Shown here: positions 7,301 through 13,173 of the stretch, piece after piece
Position numbering within the stretch: position 1 is the first letter of the stretch
Layout of the letters: every line of letters starts with the position of its first letter
Source of the DNA: Phoronis ovalis
Lineage: Eukaryota > Phoronida > Phoronidae
NCBI GenBank assembly: GCA_028565635.1
Contig: JAOXYB010039906.1
Span: 1 to 13,173, forward strand
Reading direction: 5' to 3'
Length of the DNA: 13,173 nucleotides
Position numbers and translations under genes: made by a program
The notes under the pieces: generated by a model
The model's database searches: none
The model's input: only the letters and a program-made list of their open reading frames with translations
Told to the model about the DNA's origin: nothing

Positions 7301-10300
7301 ACAATCGATCATAAAGCTATATATCTTTTTTAACATGTTAGAGGTGAGTTATATCTTGCAGTTAAGACATCATTTTCTGTAATTTCAGATACATTTTTGC
7401 TGGGTTTCAGAAATTACTCTACTGTGCTTGAAATAACTTATGATAAAACTTGCTTGCTTCTACCGCCTATGATTTGAACCGCTTGTCATTGGAAGCTCCT
7501 GAATATTCATATTTTACACAAATGCTTATTGTTCTTATATGTTTGGGATGCAAATTACGGACCGTATTTTTAAAAGATATTCTGCTAATTAAAGAGCAGA
7601 TAGTAACATTTATTAGTATGTAGTCAACCATCATCTACACAAACAATGACTTGATATATTATGTTCTAAGTCGGGCGTAATTTCTTGCACTGTATGTAAC
7701 AAACCTACATTGTATTTGTCTTTATTGAAATTAATTGGTACATAAAAAAAATTCTTTTGTTAATTCAAAGCCTTTATGTAATAAATTTCATCTACATTAA
7801 GTGTGTATTGTTTTATAATATGATAACTTTCAGCTACATTTAGTGTGCAATGTTTTATATGTCTGATAACTTTCAGCTACATATGGTGTGCATTGTTTTA
7901 TATGATAACTTTCAGCTACATTTAGTGTGCATTGTTTTATATGATAACTTTCAGCTACATTTAGTGTGCAATGTTTTATATGATAACTTTCAGCTACATA
8001 TAGTGTGCATTGTTTTATATGGTAACTTTCAGCTATATTTATTGCCCACTGTTTTGTATGATAACTTTCAGCTACATATAGTGTGCACTGTTTTGTATGA
8101 TAACTTTCAGCTATATTTGGTGTGCATTGTTTTATATGATAACTTTCAGCTACATGTAATGTGCATTGTTTTCTATTCATGCAGGTTGCTGACAGGTTGT
8201 TTTCGTCGGTTGGTCAGGACATACTAGATGCATTGTTCTGGACTGCCGCTGAACCACGAGGTCGTAAGCGTGAACACATAGGATTACTACCACATCTTCT
8301 ACTTGCCATTTTATATGTCTGTATCCTTCATAAAGTTTAGATTCCTTTTTTAAACGGTCTGTGAACCAGCTACAAGATGAAAACATGTGCATCTGGTGTT
8401 TAAATGAATTCTAATACTTGTTGTTTTTTATTATAACCAGCAAACTTTATGCTGCAGTGTCGAAATGTTGAAGAAATTTAAAATCACTGTTTAGCCATAA
8501 TGTAACATCATAGTAGGGAAGTAAAAATTTTCATTGCTCTCCTTTTTTTAAATCTTAAACACCTAAAAAACCTATGTGGCAAATAAAGTCAAGCTGAAGG
8601 CTATCTGTTGGAAGCTCACAACTTATACTGGAGTAGATTATAATAAGCTGGTGTACCTTCCTTCCATTGGTAGTATGACAGAGATTGTGACATAGTATGT
8701 TGTAATCAAGCTGAGTTCTTGGGGTTTGAATACTTATTTATAATGTAAAGTAGCAGAAAAGTGTGGAAATTAGGAATTTGTTTCGGTAACAGTTTTAGAC
8801 TCATTTGTAGTGGAAGTGTCTCTTTAAACTTTTTATATGTTTAGCTGAGGTGTCAGTCTTCGGTCTTGAACACTTGGTCCTTAACAGCATTGTCAGTTTC
8901 TCATGCTGTACTTGTTTTATTCCAAGCAACAACTATAAATGTGGCATTTAATTCTCATAACAAAGCCTTGCTAACTATCATGATGTCAAATAATGTAAGT
9001 ATTTGACCAGATTTCCTAGCAACTTTAGTATTAAATTGTATAGAAACTCAATTGTGTTCTCAAGCACCAAAAACTCTTGATTTTTATTTCTTTACAATTG
9101 GTAGCGAAATTAATGTATCACCATATTTTGGTACAGAATTCTCCTAAGAAATCGAAATTATGTCCAACTCAGTTAAATGTATGTAACAACTTCAAGGTTT
9201 GCTAAAGAAATCATATTTGGTGTTGAAATAAATCTCAAGACATATCTTTGTGTTTAAAAATATAAACGTTGCAATGTAATTATAAGCTCTTTAGTCAGTG
9301 CTCTAAAGCTATTCCCAAAAGACGTAATTTTGTTCAGTTTTAATATTTGTTTTACCATGTTTAACAGCTTTTGTTAGATTTAAGTACTTTAAATTATCAA
9401 AATGACCAACAGTTGTTATGGAATTGCCAACAAACAATTTAGCAAGAACAGAAAATAAGGAATTAGAAAAATCAAAATTTCATAAAAAAAATCTGAAGGG
9501 TGTTCTGCTTATTCAGTGTCACCCGGGAGTTTCAAAACTTATCAGTTTAAAATTGTTTTCTGATACGCATGATTTATATAAGATTTTGGCAATTTAGTAA
9601 ATGGCTGTTTGTCATAAAAGTATCCTTTCCTCAAATAACTCAAAAAGTCCTAGAATTTCATTTATTTTTTTATTTTGTTTCAGTTTGTTGAACTAAAGGG
9701 TAGCGTGTTTAAAAAGTTTGAGAAGAATAATTTGTTTCAAATGGCGTGCAGTGACGTACGAGAACGCTTCCATTTCCTCGTGCTTTTGTTTATAGTATGC
9801 GTACGAAATATGACAGAATTTTCTTGGAATTTAGGTGAATATAACTTTTATTACAGTAACTGATAAATCATAGTCTTTGTATGTTTATTTCTTCTTAACA
9901 TGTATATAATAAGTAAAAAATTTAATGTTTAAAAATATGAATGAAGTAATTAAAACAAAGTGCTGAGCAGAAAGACATAAACTACAAGACTGTGCATATA
10001 AAAGTCTGTACAAATGAGAAGTAAACAAAACAAAAATATTTAAACACAAACAAAAAGTATGATAAATATCGCACATTTTGTATATCATGCATGTATAACA
10101 GGATGTACATAACTTTTGGAATATGTTTTTCTATAAATATTTTAATATTTGATAGTGTCAGTATTTGACTATAACTTTCTTCTCTACCTTTCCTAATCTG
10201 AATGAGAGATATACATGTCAAACCCTACACTTTTAGAAAGGTTGTATTTTAAAGTGTATGAGTCTTAGGGTTATAAATAAATTTTAATGAAAAAAGTGTT

Positions 10301-13173
10301 TTTCGAATTTTAATTTTCAAAAATATTTACTATAAGACTCTTCTGCTTACAAGTTGAAACAGCTGAAATCATCTTTACATACAGTGGTACAAAACCATAT
10401 CTTAGATGTGAAGGATAGTTTTATACCTTTGAAGCAACAAAATTAACTGTTACAAGACGTGCCTACATTTGAGCATGCACCTTATTTAATTGTTAAAGAA
10501 TTACTAGACTACTAAAACAATTAAATGCTGAAAATCTAAAAAAGAAAGTCAGTCTAAAAAAAAGTGAAATTCATATAAATTATACCATTGTATATTACCA
10601 AATTATGAACTGAAATACATAAACCTAACAACCTGACATTTCACGAGTACAGTGCATCAAAAATTAACTATGTATAGTTAACAAAATATTTTGAGTTTGA
10701 GTTATCAAAGACCTATACGGTCCCATTGATATTTAAATTGAAGAGCCATATTTGGCGCAGCATGATGCTATGATTGTTGTGCCATCTTGAGCAATCCCAG
10801 AATAGAATGAAGTGCAAAACAAATAGGCATGGAAATGAGGAATTTGTGCTGTTTAACTTTCATTTTAAAATGCTTTTGCATACCGGTATTTTCAATTAGT
10901 CGAATAGATACCATATTTAAACCTAAAGAAAACAGCTCTTTCAGTTTGTTGTGTGATTATTGATATAAATCATATATTGACGTTTTCAAAAAAAATCATG
11001 GCGGTTTTAAAAAAAAGGAATTTTAAAATGATTTTTGTGTCAAGAGAAAGTATACATGTAACTGACATAGAATTGCGCACACTAATGCAATTCATCAGAA
11101 AACAAAAAATACCTAGCAGTATGTTTTTTGCATGTATTTCATTTAATTAAAAAGATATGCATGCTTTTCGTCTTTTTTAAGTAGTAACAGTTTTTAGTGG
11201 CAGCATGTACACCACAATAACAGTTGCAGACAATGCTGTTTGTATAAAACTTGTACATTAAAATCAGTGCATAGTAACATGATGGGAGTATGGTATTGAG
11301 CTGTATAATATCTTACGTTGAACAAGTTAATCTAATGACTACCAAGTTCAAATCCAATATCTATTACCATAATGTTAAGCTAAAAATTTGTTAATCAAAC
11401 AAGTTCAGTTTTTGAGAACGAATATGGAATATCAAAGTTCTAAATTGTAGTGAACTCAAGAATGTTTTTGTTTTTACCAGAAAATACAACACACCCCTTA
11501 AAATGCAAAGCAAATATGTGTATTAATATACTGGTGCTGTGATCATATGTATTGTCTCAACGAAGCCTCTGCAATGGTGTACTGTGCTCATAATTATGCC
11601 TATATGCTATCCTATGTGTTTGAGTTGATAAAAATTATATTTTAGTATTCTGCATGTGATTGTATATCAGTGCAAATTTTTTAAGATTTGATATTTTTTG
11701 ACAGATGCATTTTAAAAACTACATTTAATTTACATCTTGAATCACTACAACCTTCATCAAAGTTTTGCTTAACATGACTAATTAATATGTTTATTTTTTT
11801 ATCAGAACATCTCTGGTTATTGATTCCTGATGTCGTCATGGTACTGGGATCTGAATTTCTTGTAGATTGGGTTAAGCATGCATTTATTACAAAATTTAAT
11901 GAAATACCTGAGGAGGTAAGTCTGTTCATTTTGTGCTATGCATCCATTTGAAGAGGACTTGTTGACATTTTCTCTGTTAGATTAGAATAAAGTAACAGTT
12001 AATCACTATGTGCACAATGGTTGTATAGCTCGATTGTTTACAACAGTGAGGCAACACATTTTTCCTCATAAAATATTACTTGATTACATGGAGTCAGTTA
12101 TATCAATCTTAATCGTGCAGTGCTTAACCTGTAGTCAATCAGAGCACATGATTGCTGTCAGTTATGATGTAAAGGATATTTTGAGTCCTAAATGAATGTT
12201 ATATACTGGTCATTTTAAGTCTAAGCTAGACCCTTGTTACTATGTCAATATTAAAAAATCGTCAAAACTATGTATTACATTTTTTCGCACAAAATTGATG
12301 TTTTCTGAAACTAAAACATTAAGCCTATTGGTATTTTCAAGCTATTGTATAAAAATATGAAATTTATCCTACAGCAAACCCAGTAACTCTGAATTCATGT
12401 TTTTAGCAAGTAAACGATACTCCCTTGATTTGTTATAGACTATTTTTAAATAGCACCAGGGATGTTGGTTATATATTACCAATTTAGTTTCTTTAGCTAA
12501 TAAAAAAAATAACCTTTTTTTAAACAAGTAATAACTCAAACATTATTCATAGTATTTACAATTTGATCATAACAAATAAAGTATCAAGACATTTACTTCT
12601 TAATGTAGTTAGCTCGAATTTAGATCGGCTGGATTATCTGGTAGGATGTACCTTATAATATTTATGTGGTGTTAATTCAATTTCATGCATTTCCCACTCG
12701 AGTCTGAAAATACCACCATGATATAGCCTGAATATTAAAGTTTCAGAAATCATTTATTTTATGTGATAAACATGTAATGTGAATTTCTGATGATTTTTTA
12801 TTTAAACAGTAACAAGGGTCTAGCTTAGCCTTAATTTCTAAGATAGGAAATTTTCAGGACTGGTGCATTTGTAGTCAATCTCAATCTACATGGATATATT
12901 TGGCAGTTTATTGTTTTTTTTGTTTCTTTAAATGAATTTAAGCATTCTTTAGATGTTAATGCAGTGATGTCATTTTTATGCCCATCACTATGTAATAGTG
13001 AATGGGCATATAGCCGTACCCTATGCGGCGTTGTCGTTGTCGTCGTTGTGGTCGTCGTATGTAACCTTTTCTTTGTGTTGCTATACCGGCTTCAGGTTTT
13101 GTCAGATCATCTTCGTATTTGGTACAGGGTAAGTACAGGTCAAAGCACAGGTCGGACACAATTTTGACCTCGA
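4258..13173 (+). CDS. TAPT1: TAPT1 homologue (DUF747 membrane protein), residues 1-346, 3' partial
   Basis: Eight exons (4258-4378, 6049-6179, 6613-6737, 7178-7343, 8185-8320, 8897-8994, 9684-9834, 11806-11915) join in frame to residues 1-346 of transmembrane anterior posterior transformation protein 1. This conserved multi-pass membrane protein is related to yeast Emp65. In vertebrates it is tied to axial patterning, Golgi traffic and the ciliary base. Diagnostic blocks: KAELTRGYIIEHDEAK, LLEPAQICDLLKG, MMYHIIRGQS, VADRLFSSVGQDILDAL, NSHNKALLTIMMSNN, GSVFKKFEKNNLFQM and KHAFITKFNEI. Hydrophobic segments lie near residues 85-116, 139-158, 214-236, 288-300 and 311-332. A TGA two codons before the ATG rules out in-frame extension of this first exon. 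Human TAPT1 is about 567 residues; the remaining third, including the next conserved VYSEYRASLA-type exon, is beyond the window. The open-ended intron 8 fills 11916-13173. Confidence 0.95.
4497..4728 (+). repeat. Left arm of intron 1 fold-back element
   Basis: Begins TAGTCCTGGTTCATG. Compared with the right arm it carries short extra segments near 4513-4548. Its inner edge fades after AACTCCTG. Confidence 0.78.
5209..5424 (-). repeat. Right arm of intron 1 fold-back element
   Basis: Inverted partner of 4497-4728; ends CATGAACCAGGACTA at 5424. It continues directly into a separate short palindrome at 5418-5444. Confidence 0.78.
5418..5444. repeat. Short palindrome at the edge of the fold-back element
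   Basis: AGGACTAGG (5418-5426) and CCTAGTCCT (5436-5444) are a perfect 9-base inverted repeat around a 9-base loop. The left end of the element (4489-4502) has a GGAATACGT...AGTCCT string that recurs here in direct orientation. This suggests a rearranged or duplicated terminus. Confidence 0.6.
5840..5946 (-). repeat. Diverged solo arm related to the fold-back element
   Basis: Read on the minus strand from 5946, the sequence starts TAGTCCCGATTTCATGA and keeps the order of blocks in the arm at 5209-5424: CTAG-CTC, GACAA, a GAG-TGC-GAA cluster and GAGTGAAAGTG before CCAA. By eye it is clearly related but much diverged. No matching second arm was found nearby. Confidence 0.5.
6049..6179 (+). CDS. 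TAPT1: TAPT1 exon 2
   Basis: Acceptor TAATCTAACAG, donor AAAAG|GTATAAT. Encodes residues 41(part)-84, including YLKAELTRGY and KVYTFLKIPVETEK, which align closely with the human protein. Confidence 0.94.
6180..6612 (+). other. TAPT1: TAPT1 intron 2
   Basis: 433 bp, AT-rich. Holds a short direct repeat (TTTCAGCCAA, near 6443 and 6470). At 6530-6547 there is an 18-base string, GTCATGAAGCCAGGACTA, that resembles the terminus of the intron 1 element. No gene or exon seen. Confidence 0.7.
6613..6737 (+). CDS. TAPT1: TAPT1 exon 3 (first membrane segment)
   Basis: Acceptor GATCCTTTTCAG, donor CGAGG|GTAATA; ends in phase 2 (GG, completed by T of exon 4 to give Gly126). Encodes the hydrophobic segment FLQCAEAFLYVFTFLPVRCL. 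Confidence 0.94.
6738..7177 (+). other. TAPT1: TAPT1 intron 3
   Basis: 440 bp of AT-rich sequence. I see no repeat, exon or other structure in it. Confidence 0.7.
7178..7343 (+). CDS. TAPT1: TAPT1 exon 4
   Basis: Acceptor TTATAATTTCAG, donor TTAGAG|GTGAGTT; ends in phase 0. Residues 127-181 with the LLEPAQICDLLKG motif, the second membrane segment (GVILLICCFLMNYV) and MMYHIIRGQSIIKLYIFFNM. Confidence 0.95.
7344..8184 (+). other. TAPT1: TAPT1 intron 4
   Basis: 841 bp. The first half is unremarkable AT-rich sequence; the second half is a 39-bp minisatellite that runs to within 8 bp of exon 5. Confidence 0.8.
7822..8176. repeat. 39-bp minisatellite next to the exon 5 acceptor
   Basis: Nine tandem units start at 7822, 7865, 7904, 7943, 7982, 8021, 8060, 8099 and 8138. 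All are 39 bp apart except the first (43 bp, extra GTCT). The unit opens GATAACTTTCAGCTACAT and closes TGCATTGTTTTATAT. A degenerate partial copy precedes it at about 7787-7821. Because 39 is divisible by three, open frames of 13-residue repeats run through it on both strands (about 7830-8227); these are artefacts of the repeat, not genes. Each unit has a branch-point-like TGATAAC and an acceptor-like CTTTCAG. Confidence 0.92.
8185..8320 (+). CDS. TAPT1: TAPT1 exon 5
   Basis: Acceptor TTCTATTCATGCAG (AG at 8183-8184), directly after a 39-bp minisatellite; donor GTCT|GTATCC, ends in phase 1. Residues 182-226 contain VADRLFSSVGQDILDALFWT and the basic loop EPRGRKREHIG before the third membrane segment. 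The donor (GTATCC) is weaker than the others but is forced by the phase of exon 6. Confidence 0.94.
8321..8896 (+). other. TAPT1: TAPT1 intron 5
   Basis: 576 bp, AT-rich. Nothing seen beyond ordinary intronic sequence. Confidence 0.7.
8897..8994 (+). CDS. TAPT1: TAPT1 exon 6
   Basis: Acceptor GCATTGTCAG, donor AATAAT|GTAAGTA. Phe227 is split (T+TT). Residues 228-259 end in the highly conserved NSHNKALLTIMMSNN. Confidence 0.94.
8995..9683 (+). other. TAPT1: TAPT1 intron 6
   Basis: 689 bp, AT-rich. Nothing seen beyond its splice sites. Confidence 0.7.
9684..9834 (+). CDS. TAPT1: TAPT1 exon 7
   Basis: Acceptor TATTTTGTTTCAG, donor TTAG|GTGAAT, ends in phase 1. Residues 260-309: FVELKGSVFKKFEKNNLFQM, then DVRERFHFLVLLFIVCVRNM (fourth membrane segment) and TEFSWN, near-identical in spacing to the vertebrate protein. 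Confidence 0.96.
9835..11805 (+). other. TAPT1: TAPT1 intron 7
   Basis: 1971 bp, the longest complete intron here, strongly AT-rich. Open frames at 9885-10221 (-) and 10953-11150 (+) are low-complexity, lysine/phenylalanine-rich and match nothing. No exon, RNA gene or clear repeat was found by eye. Confidence 0.7.
11806..11915 (+). CDS. TAPT1: TAPT1 exon 8 (last exon in window)
   Basis: Acceptor ATTTTTTTATCAG, donor GAGGAG|GTAAGTC, ends in phase 0. Residues 310(part)-346: EHLWLLIPDVVMVLGSEF, then LVDWVKHAFITKFNEIPEE. The following family exon (VYSEYRAS-type) is not found before 13173. Confidence 0.95.
12215..12343 (+). repeat. Left arm of intron 8 fold-back element
   Basis: Starts TTAAGTCTAAGCTAGACCC. 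Diverged from the right arm by scattered substitutions and small indels. Confidence 0.7.
12711..12834 (-). repeat. Right arm of intron 8 fold-back element
   Basis: On the minus strand starts TTAAGGCTAAGCTAGACCC, the counterpart of the left arm. The inner edge fades after the GTATTTTCAGA block. Confidence 0.7.
12977..13010. repeat. Hairpin at the start of the right-edge repeat
   Basis: ATGCCCATCACTA (12978-12990) pairs with TAGTGAATGGGCAT (12996-13009) with one bulged A and a 5-base loop. It looks like a structured end of a repeat that continues past the window. Confidence 0.65.
13030..13058 (+). repeat. GTC/GTT trinucleotide microsatellite
   Basis: Run of GTT and GTC triplets, one interrupted by TGG. 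It lies just after the hairpin and probably belongs to the same repeat. Open frames through it on both strands are low complexity and not supported as genes. Confidence 0.75.
13096..13128 (+). other. Exon-like 33-nt segment (possible TAPT1 microexon, unproven)
   Basis: A pyrimidine-rich tract and TTCAG (AG at 13094-13095) precede it; a strong donor AGG|GTAAGTA follows. It encodes VLSDHLRIWYR in phase 0 at both sides, the phase in which TAPT1 exon 8 ends. It does not match the conserved VYSEYRASLA-type sequence expected next, and it sits in repeat-like DNA. An exonised repeat or chance are the alternatives. Confidence 0.25.

Larger units (their letters stand above)
12215..12834. mobile_element. 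Fold-back element with TTAA ends in TAPT1 intron 8
   Basis: Arms about 12215-12343 and 12711-12834 are inverted copies. A core of 21 bases is perfect (12221-12241 against 12808-12828, CTAAGCTAGACCCTTGTTAC...). Beyond it the arms stay similar over about 120 bp, through blocks such as TTTCTGAAACT and GTATTTTCA. TTAA lies at both outer ends (12215-12218, 12831-12834), as for piggyBac-type or other TTAA-targeting elements. The termini do not look like classical piggyBac ends. No transposase inside. Confidence 0.75.
11916..13173 (+). other. TAPT1: TAPT1 intron 8 (5' part)
   Basis: At least 1258 bp to the window edge. Contains a fold-back element (12215-12834) and, at the right edge, a repeat with a hairpin, a trinucleotide run and an exon-like segment (12977-13173). 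The expected next TAPT1 exon was not found. Confidence 0.75.

Noticed and set aside
7830-8227. Open frames of 13-residue repeats on both strands (118-125 codons)
   Set aside because: They arise because the minisatellite unit is 39 bp with no stop in those frames. They lie inside TAPT1 intron 4 and are not in the frame of exon 5.
8177-8392. Minus-strand 71-codon frame
   Set aside because: It is the antisense shadow of TAPT1 exon 5.
9885-11150. Open frames in TAPT1 intron 7
   Set aside because: Low-complexity translations in AT-rich DNA with no homology, start context or splice logic to support them.
11681-11929. Minus-strand 82-codon frame
   Set aside because: Antisense shadow of TAPT1 exon 8 and its flanks.
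12010-12195. 61-codon plus-strand frame in intron 8, considered as the next TAPT1 exon
   Set aside because: It lacks the conserved YSEYRAS-type sequence, has no suitable phase-0 acceptor before it and no family resemblance.
12956-13167. 67-codon frames on both strands at the right edge
   Set aside because: They read through a hairpin and a trinucleotide run; the arginine/glutamine- or valine-rich products are low-complexity repeat translations.

Overview
This is a eukaryotic, AT-rich stretch with spliced genes, long introns and several transposon-like repeats. The protein matches (MAEA, TAPT1) are animal families. The gene structure and repeat load suggest an invertebrate, perhaps a lophotrochozoan such as a mollusc, but that placement is a guess. 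Almost all coding sequence lies in short exons; most long open frames are intronic or antisense noise.

Layout. (1) 444-545 (+) is the last coding exon of MAEA, the GID/CTLH ubiquitin-ligase subunit; the rest of that gene lies left of the window. Its 3'UTR has overlapping AATAAA signals at 861-870. (2) 1135-1773 is a 639-bp element with perfect 21-bp terminal inverted repeats, in the intergenic space. (3) 2267-4045 (-) is a complete four-exon gene for a 232-residue protein that I do not recognise. It was assembled from consensus splice sites with every junction in phase 0. It is convergent to MAEA. (4) 4046-4257 is a compact head-to-head promoter with an RFX/DAF-19 X-box-like site at 4226-4239. 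(5) 4258 to beyond the right edge (+) is TAPT1 (DUF747/Emp65 family, multi-pass membrane protein). Eight exons are visible, encoding residues 1-346; the C-terminal part lies beyond the window.

The TAPT1 introns carry most of the unusual structure. Intron 1 holds a 928-bp fold-back element with arms of about 220 bp, plus a diverged solo arm of the same family. Intron 4 ends in a 39-bp minisatellite running up to the real 3' splice site; each unit carries an acceptor-like CTTTCAG. Intron 8 holds a second fold-back element with TTAA at both ends. At the right edge lies a repeat containing a hairpin, a GTC/GTT microsatellite and a 33-nt exon-like segment whose phase fits TAPT1.

How the genes relate: TAPT1 has been linked to the ciliary base and Golgi, and the divergent gene shares its promoter and an X-box-like site. 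A ciliary link for the unrecognised protein is therefore a testable inference, not a demonstrated one. MAEA and TAPT1 are both on human 4p, so the neighbourhood may be a remnant of ancestral linkage.
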